From positions 90,572-154,571 of the forward strand of contig JAADHC010000052.1 of assembly GCA_013152085.1 (NCBI GenBank): DNA of 64,000 nucleotides, written 5' to 3'. The position numbers were made by a program, and so were the translations under genes. Every line of letters begins with the position of its first letter. Position 1 is the first letter of the stretch. The notes below the pieces were generated by a model, which did not search any database, had not been told where the DNA came from, and worked only from the letters and a program-made list of their open reading frames with translations. The DNA comes from Chlorobiota bacterium (GTDB taxonomy: Bacteria; Bacteroidota; Bacteroidia; Bacteroidales; VadinHA17). Positions 49,014-56,301 of this stretch are shown piece by piece.

Positions 49014-49031
49014 CCGGACAGTATAGTCCGG
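49014..49031 (+). promoter_or_regulatory. Short hairpin at the start of the Moco-type leader
   Basis: CCGGAC (49014-49019) pairs with GTCCGG (49026-49031) around a six-base loop. Its right arm overlaps the left arm of the outer stem P1 of the leader, so the two cannot form together. A -7-like TATCTTTA lies just upstream at 49005-49012, so this hairpin would fall at the very start of the RNA or just inside it. Confidence 0.45.
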
Positions 49032-49150
49032 CTCCGAGTCTGGTGATCTTAAACAGGCGGTAAAATGAGACCCAGACCAATGGGTTAAACGGGAAACCGT
49101 TTGGCCTCCCGATTCCCGGAAATGCGGGATGAATTGGAAAGGAGATCCGA
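49027..49150 (+). promoter_or_regulatory. Structured leader resembling the molybdenum-cofactor (Moco) RNA motif
   Basis: About 125 bases with the layout of the Moco motif: an outer stem in which CGG/CTCC (49029-49035) pairs with GGAG and CCG (49141-49149); a stem GTCTGG/CCAGAC (49038-49043 with 49072-49077); a six-base-pair hairpin with a GAAA tetraloop (49087-49102); the segment GGCCTCCC (49103-49110); and a hairpin CCCG/CGGG (49115-49128). The words CTCCGAG, AGGCGG and GGCCTCCC are those I remember as conserved in this motif. The genes that follow are for Moco synthesis, which supports the call. The remaining 48830-49013 stretch contains guaA leader sequence and the likely promoter. Confidence 0.72.
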
Positions 49151-49154
49151 TGCT

Positions 49155-49212
49155 AAACCATATCCGTATGGTTTTCAGTCATTCGTAATCTTCTTTCCGT
49201 AACGGCTGAAAA
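49155..49212 (+). promoter_or_regulatory. Candidate expression platform of the Moco-type leader
   Basis: AAACCATA / TATGGTTT (49155-49162 with 49167-49174) make an eight-base-pair hairpin with loop TCCG. TTTTCAGTC / GGCTGAAAA (49172-49180 with 49204-49212) make a second nine-base-pair hairpin. The two share bases 49172-49174, so they partly exclude each other. The second ends just before the AAAAGGA ribosome-binding site at 49215-49220 and the ATG at 49222, so control at translation start is plausible. Confidence 0.5.
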
Positions 49213-49221
49213 TAAAAGGAT

Positions 49222-49944
49222 ATGGAAACATCACTCCTCATTGCAGTCTTTTTCATCGCCATTCTTTATGCATCCGTCGGACATGGCGGGGCAAGTGGTT
49301 ACCTGGCCGTCATGGCTCTGTTTGCCATGGACCCCGTAATGATGAAAAGTTCGGCCCTGACACTGAATCTTTTTGTAGCCGGGATTTCTTTTTACGCTTT
49401 TTACAAAGCCGGTTATTTCAACCCCCGGCTATGGTGGCCGTTTGCCCTTACTTCTGTTCCCTTTGCTTTCCTTGGCGGTACCATGAATGTCAATCCCCGC
49501 ATCTATAAGGTCATTCTCGGTATATTTCTCATTTTCGCCGTTTTCCGTATCGTTTTCAGACCAAAAGGTTCAAACGAAATAACAAAAATACATCTCCCGT
49601 TGGCACTGTTCACAGGGGCAGTCCTGGGGATATTTTCCGGAATGATCGGCATCGGCGGCGGTATAATCCTCAGTCCATTGATCCTGCTTCTCGGATGGGG
49701 AAATATTAAAGAAACTGCCGCCACGTCAGCCTTGTTTATACTTGTTAATTCCGTAGCAGGCCTGGCAGGACTTATTTCACAGGGTGCAACTTTCAGTCCC
49801 CTGATACCTTTTCTTGCCGGAGCCGGGATCCTGGGCGGATTGATCGGCGCAAGAATGGGCAGCATGAAAGTATCTTTCGTCCAGCTCAAGTATCTGCTTT
49901 CTTTCGTTCTTCTTTTTGCCGGCATCAAACTCATTCTCTTTTGA
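49222..49944 (+). CDS. TauE/SafE-family anion transporter
   Basis: 240 residues, about seven to eight membrane helices in two similar halves. Family motifs are YASVGHGGASGYLAVMAL near residue 17 and the second-half repeat SGMIGIGGGIILSPLILLLGWGN near residue 145. Characterised members carry sulfite, sulfoacetate and other organosulfonates or oxyanions, mostly outward. Here it is the first gene after the Moco-type leader and lies 19 bases before moeA, so a substrate connected to Moco (molybdate, tungstate, or sulfite from a molybdoenzyme) is a reasonable inference, but the direction and ion cannot be read from sequence. Confidence 0.88.
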   Translation: METSLLIAVFFIAILYASVGHGGASGYLAVMALFAMDPVMMKSSALTLNLFVAGISFYAFYKAGYFNPRLWWPFALTSVPFAFLGGTMNVNPRIYKVILGIFLIFAVFRIVFRPKGSNEITKIHLPLALFTGAVLGIFSGMIGIGGGIILSPLILLLGWGNIKETAATSALFILVNSVAGLAGLISQGATFSPLIPFLAGAGILGGLIGARMGSMKVSFVQLKYLLSFVLLFAGIKLILF

Positions 49945-49963
49945 CCTTTTAATCACAACATAT

Positions 49964-51151
49964 ATGACCGATAAAGACAACCCTTTGACTTTGCCCGTTG
50001 CAACTGTCCTCAACCTTGCTCCCGAATACACAACCGTGCAGGTATCCCTTGAAGATTCCCTCCACCGTATACTTCAGGAAGATATTTTTGCCGACAGCGA
50101 CATCCCTCCATTTGACAAATCAGCTATGGATGGGTATGCATGCAGGAAACCGGACCTCGGCAATCCACTCGAATGTATCGGAATCGTACAAGCCGGCATT
50201 TTCCCAAAAATGAAAATCGGTCCCGGACAATGTGTAAAAATCATGACGGGGGCGGCAGTCCCGGAAGGTGCCGGAATGGTCTTCAAACTTGAAGATGCAG
50301 ACATATTGCCGGACGGCCGGATACAATGCACTGACACCGGCTCCAAACGCAATATCTGCAACCGCGGTGAGGATGTAAGAAAAGGAGACATTCTGATAAC
50401 AAAAGGGACACTGATTACCTCACGACATATCCCGGTACTTGCAGGGGCCGGATATGACAAGGTCATTGTGGCACGGCACCCTGTAACCGGGATCATTGCC
50501 AACGGTACTGAACTGGTTGAACCCGGTTCAACCCCGCAAAAAGGACAGATCCGGAATTCGAACAGCTACCAGCTCGCTGCACGGCTTCATGAACTCTCGG
50601 TACCATACAAGTATTTTGGTATTGCTCCGGATATTTCTGAAGCACTCACGGAGATTATCCGGGAAGCCGGAAAGGAAACAGATATTCTCCTGGTAACAGG
50701 TGGCGCTTCAAACAGCGACTTTGATTTGGTTCCCGGGGCCCTGACCCGACTGGGATATAAACTGCTTATCCGGGAAACCGGTATGAAACCCGGCAATCCG
50801 ATGACCTTTGCTACCCGGAACGGGAAAGTTTGTTTCGGACTTTCCGGAAATCCTGTATCGTCCTATATCCAGTTCGAGGTTTTCGTCAAACCATTCATTA
50901 TGAAGTTTATGGGTATGTCCAGGAATAGTGAGATAAAAAAATACCGTATGGGGGAAAAGTTTACCCGAAAAAATGCCGGAAGATTCGGTTTCCATCCGGT
51001 CCGCATTACTAAGGAAAACGAAGTATTTCTTGTTGAATACCATGGTTCTGCACATATCCGGGCCCTCACCGTTGCTGACGGACTAATTGAAATTGAGGCC
51101 GGTAAAACCACAATAAATAAAGGAGATATTGTCAATGTTAGACCGTTTTAA
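49964..51151 (+). CDS. moeA: Molybdopterin molybdenumtransferase MoeA
   Basis: 395 residues from the ATG at 49964; an upstream in-frame start at 49916 would overlap the transporter gene. MoeA signatures: DIPPFDKSAMDGYA near residue 50, VKIMTGAAVPEGAGMV, NICNRGEDVRKGDILI, the molybdopterin-binding VTGGASNSDFD, and GKVCFGLSGNPVSS. It inserts molybdate into adenylylated molybdopterin. Its last 17 bases overlap the start of moaA. Confidence 0.95.
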   Translation: MTDKDNPLTLPVATVLNLAPEYTTVQVSLEDSLHRILQEDIFADSDIPPFDKSAMDGYACRKPDLGNPLECIGIVQAGIFPKMKIGPGQCVKIMTGAAVPEGAGMVFKLEDADILPDGRIQCTDTGSKRNICNRGEDVRKGDILITKGTLITSRHIPVLAGAGYDKVIVARHPVTGIIANGTELVEPGSTPQKGQIRNSNSYQLAARLHELSVPYKYFGIAPDISEALTEIIREAGKETDILLVTGGASNSDFDLVPGALTRLGYKLLIRETGMKPGNPMTFATRNGKVCFGLSGNPVSSYIQFEVFVKPFIMKFMGMSRNSEIKKYRMGEKFTRKNAGRFGFHPVRITKENEVFLVEYHGSAHIRALTVADGLIEIEAGKTTINKGDIVNVRPF

Positions 51152-51935
51152 CCGGAAAATAACCTACCTGAGAATCTCGGTAACCGACCGATGCAATCTC
51201 AGATGCACTTATTGCATGCCCGAAGAAGGAATTACACTGATCAACCGTTCAGATATCCTCAGCTTTGTTCAAATCGCCGAAGCTGTCAGGACAGGAAGTG
51301 AACTGGGTATCCGGAAAATACGGATTACGGGCGGAGAGCCCCTGGTGAGAAAAGACCTGCCTGAACTGATCACCATGATCCGGAGAATTAAAAAGATTAA
51401 GGAAATCGGCATGACAACCAACGGTACGCTACTCGACAAATACGCCGGTACACTTAAACAGGCGGGACTGGACAGGGTAAATATAAGTATGGACACCATA
51501 GATCCTGAAAAATACAAGAAGATTACACGGATGGGAAACCTCGAATCGGTATTCAGAGGAATCAAAGCAGCGCTGGATGCCGGACTTACCCCCGTGAAGA
51601 TTAACTTTGTCCGGATCCCGGAGGTAAATGAGGAAGATGAAGAACAGGTAAGGTTATTTTGTAAGGCAAACGGTCTTAAAATACGGGCGATCAGGCAAAT
51701 GAACCTGGCTACAGGAGAATTTTACCCTGTCGAAGGCGGAATGGGCGGTGTCTGCAAAATCTGTAACCGGCTACGGCTCACCGCTGACGGTTATCTCAAA
51801 CCCTGCCTCTACAGCGATTTGGGTGTTCCGATCCGTGAAATGGATATGAAAAAAGCTTTTCTGACGGTAATCGGGCAAAAACCAAAAGAGGGAGAAACCT
51901 CAACTTCACATCAATTTTATAATATAGGAGGATAA
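51135..51935 (+). CDS. moaA: GTP 3',8-cyclase MoaA, unusually short
   Basis: 266 residues from the ATG at 51135, which has AAGGAG 10 bases upstream; normal MoaA is about 320-330. The radical-SAM cluster is intact (C20, C24, C27 in RCNLRCTYC), as are TGGEPLVRKDL and MTTNGTLL. The second cluster, C207-X2-C210-X13-C224 in CKICNRLRLTADG, is present but begins about 50 residues earlier than in E. coli MoaA, because the stretch between the barrel strand IRQMNL and this site is shortened. The C-terminal GG needed for activity is kept (NIGG). The frame is continuous and stands in the right operon place, so I read it as a compact active form rather than a decayed gene. It makes the cyclic GTP intermediate of Moco synthesis with MoaC. 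Confidence 0.88.
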   Translation: MLDRFNRKITYLRISVTDRCNLRCTYCMPEEGITLINRSDILSFVQIAEAVRTGSELGIRKIRITGGEPLVRKDLPELITMIRRIKKIKEIGMTTNGTLLDKYAGTLKQAGLDRVNISMDTIDPEKYKKITRMGNLESVFRGIKAALDAGLTPVKINFVRIPEVNEEDEEQVRLFCKANGLKIRAIRQMNLATGEFYPVEGGMGGVCKICNRLRLTADGYLKPCLYSDLGVPIREMDMKKAFLTVIGQKPKEGETSTSHQFYNIGG

Positions 51936-51937
51936 CC

Positions 51938-52393
51938 ATGACACAAAAGCTCACGCACGTTGACAACCGCGGGAATGCCCGGATGGTAGATGTAAGTAAC
52001 AAACCTATTCAGATGCGGGAAGCCCGTGCCACAGGTGAAATAAAACTCCTGGAATCCACCTGCAGGCTGATCCGCGATAACCAGATAAAAAAAGGAGATG
52101 TGCTCACTGTGGCCAGGATCGCCGGTATCCAGGCAGCAAAGAATACAGCCGGTCTGATCCCGCTCTGTCATCCCCTGAATCTTGACGGGATCGAAGTCAA
52201 CTGTACCGTTGATCAAAACAGGGTAATCGCCGAAAGCCGGATAAAAACCACCGGAAAAACCGGTGTCGAAATGGAAGCCCTTACAGCTGTCTCCGTCGCT
52301 CTTCTTACGGTCTATGACATGTGTAAAGCCGTCGATAATTCCATGGAGATCGGAAAGATCAGATTACTGGAGAAAATAAAAAAGGATATATAA
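51938..52393 (+). CDS. moaC: Cyclic pyranopterin monophosphate synthase MoaC
   Basis: 151 residues, normal length. LTHVDNRGNARMVDVSNKP, KGDVLTVARIAGIQAAKNT, LIPLCHPLNLDGIEV, and GVEMEALTAVSVALLTVYDMCKAVD are all family blocks, with the active-site lysine and histidine. It turns the MoaA product into cyclic pyranopterin monophosphate. A strong ribosome-binding site GGAGG overlaps the last codons of moaA. Confidence 0.96.
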   Translation: MTQKLTHVDNRGNARMVDVSNKPIQMREARATGEIKLLESTCRLIRDNQIKKGDVLTVARIAGIQAAKNTAGLIPLCHPLNLDGIEVNCTVDQNRVIAESRIKTTGKTGVEMEALTAVSVALLTVYDMCKAVDNSMEIGKIRLLEKIKKDI

Positions 52394-52398
52394 AAACT

Positions 52399-53331
52399 AT
52401 GGAACAGTTCATTGATATTATATCGGTAAATATTTCGGCTGAAAAAGGAACCGTCAAAAAGCCTGTTCCGGAGATCACCATTACCGGTACCGGTATTGCG
52501 GGAGATGTACATGCGGGCCACTGGCACCGCCAGGTCAGTCTGCTTGCCTCCGAAAGCATTCAGGCTGCAGCCGAAAAAGCCGCTGCTGATTTTCCCCCGG
52601 GGATTTTCGCCGAAAATATTACTACGCGGGGATTTCCGGTACACAAAGCCCGGATATTGGACAGGTTCGCCGGCAAGAATATCGAACTGGAAGTGACCCA
52701 GATAGGAAAGGAATGTCATACCCAGTGTGAAATCAGCCGGAAAACAGGAAACTGTATCATGCCCATTGAGGGGATTTTTTGCCGTGTAATTACCGGAGGG
52801 AAAATGGTTCCGGGAGACAAAATGATTTATAAACCGTTTGTTTTCCGGTCAAAGGTCATTACCCTGAGTGATCGCGCTGCAAAAGGAATTTACAGCGATC
52901 GCAGCGGACCGGAGGTTAAAAGAATCCTCGAAGGGTTTTTCAAGAACCAGGAACGGCATTTCGCAATTGACAATACCATCATCCCGGACAATCCGTCAGA
53001 ACTGGAACACATTCTGGATGAATCGATATCGGATGGTTACCATGCCATATTTACAACGGGTAGTACCGGGGTCGGCCCGCAGGATATTGCACCTGACGTT
53101 CTCAAGCCCCTGTTCGACAAGGAAATTCCGGGAATCATGGACCACATACGCCTGAAATACGGACAAACCAACCCCAATGCCCTGATCAGCCGTAGCGTGG
53201 CCGGGACCATAGACAAAACCATGATATTCGCACTGCCCGGTAGCGTTAAAGCAGTAAAGGAATATATGACAGAGATTACACCCCTGCTTGAACACCTGTT
53301 ACGGATGATACACTCAATTGATAATCACTAG
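52399..53331 (+). CDS. MOSC domain fused to MogA/MoaB-type molybdopterin adenylyltransferase domain
   Basis: 310 residues. Residues about 1-145 are a MOSC domain (GIAGDVHAGHWHRQVSLLA, then CHTQCEISRKTGNC with the conserved cysteine). Residues about 150-310 are a MogA/MoaB domain (ITLSDRAAKGIYSDRSGPEV, IFTTGSTGVGPQDIAPDVL, ALPGSVKAV). The MoaB part should adenylylate molybdopterin before MoeA; MOSC domains act in sulfur transfer to molybdenum enzymes. The fusion occurs in other anaerobes. It ends the Moco operon; moaD, moaE and mobA are not here. Confidence 0.9.
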   Translation: MEQFIDIISVNISAEKGTVKKPVPEITITGTGIAGDVHAGHWHRQVSLLASESIQAAAEKAAADFPPGIFAENITTRGFPVHKARILDRFAGKNIELEVTQIGKECHTQCEISRKTGNCIMPIEGIFCRVITGGKMVPGDKMIYKPFVFRSKVITLSDRAAKGIYSDRSGPEVKRILEGFFKNQERHFAIDNTIIPDNPSELEHILDESISDGYHAIFTTGSTGVGPQDIAPDVLKPLFDKEIPGIMDHIRLKYGQTNPNALISRSVAGTIDKTMIFALPGSVKAVKEYMTEITPLLEHLLRMIHSIDNH

Positions 53332-53361
53332 TAAACTGGTTCTCTGCTTTCTATACAATAA

Positions 53362-53397
53362 TAATTACCTATTTAATTACCTAATTAATTACCTAAT
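53362..53397. repeat. Three tandem 12-base repeats
   Basis: TAATTACCTATT, TAATTACCTAAT, TAATTACCTAAT follow each other, with a degenerate fourth unit. They lie 30 bases after the Moco operon in a 373-base gap that otherwise holds only the terminator at 53612-53634 and an AT-rich stretch. Length variation between strains is possible. Confidence 0.7.
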
Positions 53398-53611
53398 TAA
53401 CTCACTGATGTCCATAATAGTCTCATTTTTTTTGATTAAGGATTCAGATTCTCAACGCTCCCGTCAGGCCTACCCTGACACAAAAGGTCATCAGGGGATC
53501 GAATTATTGTAACCTAAATGTAACACTCTTTCTGCGCCCCCGGAGTGTACCGCAATATCCTTTCAGGAATCGAAGAAGTGTCTTGTCCTGAAACAGGTTT
53601 GCAAAAAAGGG

Positions 53612-53634
53612 AACCCCGGGATGAGTCCGGGGTT
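53612..53634 (-). terminator. Terminator of the C1-peptidase gene
   Basis: An eight-base-pair GC-rich stem (AACCCCGG / CCGGGGTT) with a seven-base loop has six A on its left side, a U-tract for minus-strand transcripts. It lies 70 bases after the peptidase stop codon. Confidence 0.78.
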
Positions 53635-53704
53635 ACACATTTACCGTTTAAGAAATCATAATCCGGTATATTGTTACCAGTATTCGAAAAGTCAGCGAAA
53701 CGGA

Positions 53705-54940
53705 TTACTTGAATTGTTTCAAAAGGTTTTTCACAGCATCTTTATGTACGGTGAATCCCATCATCTTCAGTTTCACATAATCTTCGCTGAAAAAGTAATA
53801 ACCAAAGCGTGGATCCTTTTCTCCCACATTCCGTGACCCTGAGCTTGAATCCTTGATCAGGTACCAGTTTTTACCATCTTTTTGAAGGTAGCCGATCAGG
53901 TGCATCCCATGATCATCGGTAGTGGAATGGTTCGAGAACCTGAACTGGCGGGCATCTTCGTTGATATATGCAGAAGGAATATCAAAGTCAGGAATCAGGG
54001 CTACATTGGTTTCACGACTAAAACCGGCTTCGGAAACATCCCCGCCAATACTGACGGTATATCCGGCACGAATCGCTTTTTTCAGTGCCTGCATAAAATC
54101 ATCCAGCGGAATGTTATAATACTCTTTGCTGTGCCACCAGTTATCGGGGACCTTGTACTCAACCTGTTGCCAGTAAGGTTCCTGTTTGTAGCTCAATATT
54201 TCGACGTAATCATCCGGATTAATTTTCAGGACTTCAGAGAGGAACTGCTCAGGTGTATAGATTTTGCCTTCCCAGTTAAAGGAGACCGGTGGTTTGCCCA
54301 TATAGTGATTCATAATATTTTTAATGGTTGCCAGAACAGCTTCTTCATTCCAGGCATTTGATTTTTTTACCGACATAAGGTACCCACGCATTTCTTTCAT
54401 CATATCCCCGTGATCATAAAATTTCCGTCCGCCCGTCAGTCCGTTGTAAACTTTCTCGGGGACAGCGCCATACATCTTATAAATCCGGGCTACGGCATTT
54501 CCTTCCGAACCTTCGTCAAAAAGAGATTCTCCGCGTGTACGAACAAATCCCCTGGCTTTTTCCACATATTCCCAATACACTGTGAACATTTCTGAAATTT
54601 TTATTTCCCGTCCGGATAATCTTTTTACCTCCGATTCATACATCGAAGTAGTGGAAAAGCACCAGCATGTCCCGGTATTCCCCTGAGATATGGGATCGAA
54701 ATGCCATTGTGTTTTATACAACGAAGGATCATTGGGCAGGTTCATACCACTCTGGTCCATCACAAACCGCTTGTCCACACGGACAGGTTGTTGTTTTTGT
54801 TTTATCTCACGGATATCTTTCAGGATAAAATTCTGATAAAATCCCGGTTTGTACTCCCGGAAAACAGCTTTATCCCTGGGTTGTGCCCAGGAAATCTGCG
54901 CCAGCAGCACAGCACTGAGAAGAAAGACTAACTTTTTCAT
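53705..54940 (-). CDS. Exported C1-family cysteine peptidase (bleomycin hydrolase/PepC-like)
   Basis: 411 residues. Signal peptide (LVFLLSAVLLAQISWA-Q). Active-site region QGNTGTCWCFSTTS: oxyanion Gln 86 and nucleophile Cys 92. The histidine lies in DDHGMHLIGY. The third residue, normally Asn in an NSWG-type motif, is Asp here (YLIKDSSSGSRN). Bleomycin hydrolases trim peptides from the N-terminus; an exported version would act on peptides in the periplasm or outside. It is the last of the series rpsA, STAS, rnz, peptidase, 23 bases after rnz. Confidence 0.9.
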   Translation of the reverse strand: MKKLVFLLSAVLLAQISWAQPRDKAVFREYKPGFYQNFILKDIREIKQKQQPVRVDKRFVMDQSGMNLPNDPSLYKTQWHFDPISQGNTGTCWCFSTTSMYESEVKRLSGREIKISEMFTVYWEYVEKARGFVRTRGESLFDEGSEGNAVARIYKMYGAVPEKVYNGLTGGRKFYDHGDMMKEMRGYLMSVKKSNAWNEEAVLATIKNIMNHYMGKPPVSFNWEGKIYTPEQFLSEVLKINPDDYVEILSYKQEPYWQQVEYKVPDNWWHSKEYYNIPLDDFMQALKKAIRAGYTVSIGGDVSEAGFSRETNVALIPDFDIPSAYINEDARQFRFSNHSTTDDHGMHLIGYLQKDGKNWYLIKDSSSGSRNVGEKDPRFGYYFFSEDYVKLKMMGFTVHKDAVKNLLKQFK

Positions 54941-54963
54941 AATTTATTTATTTAGGTTACACA

Positions 54964-55905
54964 TTAAGTTAAGTATGTTTGATTTTTCTTTAAAGGAAGG
55001 GAAAAAGTTTCACCATCCTCAGCAATATATGTTTCGGCAAACTCTTCCCGGGCTTCCTTTAATAATACTCCGAGATCTTTATACCGTGCGGAAAAATGGC
55101 CGATAATTAATTTTCCGACACCGGCTTCGCGTGCCAGCTTCGCGGCCTGTCTGGCTGTTGAATGGCCTGTTTCTGCAGCCCTGGTTTCGTCTGCATCGGA
55201 AAAGGTAGCTTCATGATACAGCATGTCAACACCCCGGATACGGGAAACGATACCCCGGTTATAAAGAGTGTCACTGCAAAATGCATAAGAGCGGGGAGCC
55301 GGTCCGGCATAGGTCAGTGTTTCATTTGCAATGACATTTCCGTCAGGCATGGTAAAATCCTGTCCGTTTTGTATTCCTTTTCTGTAGGCGACAGGAATAT
55401 CAAATGTTTCAAAGATCCCCGGTTTAAATTTACGCAGCCTTTCTTTTTCACGGAACAGGAAACCACATGTCGGAATTCTGTGCTTAAGCGGGAAACCATA
55501 AACTTCAACTTTCCTGTCTTCATAGATAATGCCGGATTTCCGGCAATCGAGTGGGTAGAAAATCACCTTGTAAGGCAGGTGTATATCAAACATTTTAAGG
55601 TGTTTTAACACTACCTGTTCAAGATCTGCAGGACCGAAAATGTGCAGGTCATGTTCACGACCCGTCAGCCCGAGAGATGACAAAAGCCCGAACAACCCAA
55701 ATACATGGTCACCATGCAGGTGACTAATAAAGATATGATTGAGTCGGCCCAGGCGGACCTTGAATTTCCGCAGTTGTATTTGTGTTCCCTCGCCGCAATC
55801 GATTAAAAAAAACCGCTCCTGTACATTCAGTACCTGAGCGGTTGGAAATCTTTCTGAAGTTGGTAAGGCCGAACTGCTTCCCAGTATCGTTAGTGCAAAA
55901 GACAC
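54964..55905 (-). CDS. rnz: Ribonuclease Z
   Basis: 313 residues. Metallo-beta-lactamase fold: LTILGSSSALPTSERFPTAQ at the N-terminus and the metal motif SHLHGDHVFG (H62, H64, D66, H67), with CSDTLYN and IIGHFSARY later. It cuts the 3' trailer of tRNA precursors lacking CCA. It starts 11 bases after the STAS gene. Confidence 0.95.
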   Translation of the reverse strand: MSFALTILGSSSALPTSERFPTAQVLNVQERFFLIDCGEGTQIQLRKFKVRLGRLNHIFISHLHGDHVFGLFGLLSSLGLTGREHDLHIFGPADLEQVVLKHLKMFDIHLPYKVIFYPLDCRKSGIIYEDRKVEVYGFPLKHRIPTCGFLFREKERLRKFKPGIFETFDIPVAYRKGIQNGQDFTMPDGNVIANETLTYAGPAPRSYAFCSDTLYNRGIVSRIRGVDMLYHEATFSDADETRAAETGHSTARQAAKLAREAGVGKLIIGHFSARYKDLGVLLKEAREEFAETYIAEDGETFSLPLKKNQTYLT

Positions 55906-55916
55906 AGCCGAAAAGC

Positions 55917-56264
55917 TTATTCCTCTTCGTCGATGAGCGCCAGGGCCTCATCTACTGTCTGAGTAATATTCAGCACGGTATCTAACTGGGATATGGTAAT
56001 AAGCCGCTCAACGGCCTCATTCAGTCCACATACCACAAAAGTACCGTTGGCATTTTTACATAACCGGTTCGCAACCAGAATAGCGCTTAATCCGCTGGAG
56101 TCACAATATTTGACCTTACTAAGATCCAGAATAATATTCTTCTCCCCGTTTCCCGATATTAACACCAGTTCTGATTTCAGATTAGGGGCAATGTGGGTAT
56201 CCAGTTTCTCAGGAAGAACCTGGATCAGGGTATGACTTTCTTTTTTTTCTATATTAAACTCCAT
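55917..56264 (-). CDS. STAS-domain protein (anti-anti-sigma type)
   Basis: 115 residues. Central motif CDSSGLSAILV with S56 as the phosphorylation site, LPEKLDTHIAPNL at the N-terminal half. It belongs to the same class as the STAS protein at 32077 but in a different context, between rpsA and rnz. STAS next to rnz is seen in other Bacteroidota; its partner kinase is not adjacent. Confidence 0.9.
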   Translation of the reverse strand: MEFNIEKKESHTLIQVLPEKLDTHIAPNLKSELVLISGNGEKNIILDLSKVKYCDSSGLSAILVANRLCKNANGTFVVCGLNEAVERLITISQLDTVLNITQTVDEALALIDEEE

Positions 56265-56301
56265 GGCAAAAGATTTTGAGGACTAAAGATAAATATTTTT
56301 T

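Noticed and set aside
53318-53512. A 64-codon frame after the Moco operon that looks like a membrane peptide
   Set aside because: The hydrophobic part is produced by reading the AT-rich tandem repeats; no ribosome-binding site or family.
53321-53640. Possible CRISPR array because of regular 12-base repeats
   Set aside because: The units are contiguous without spacers and no cas gene is near.
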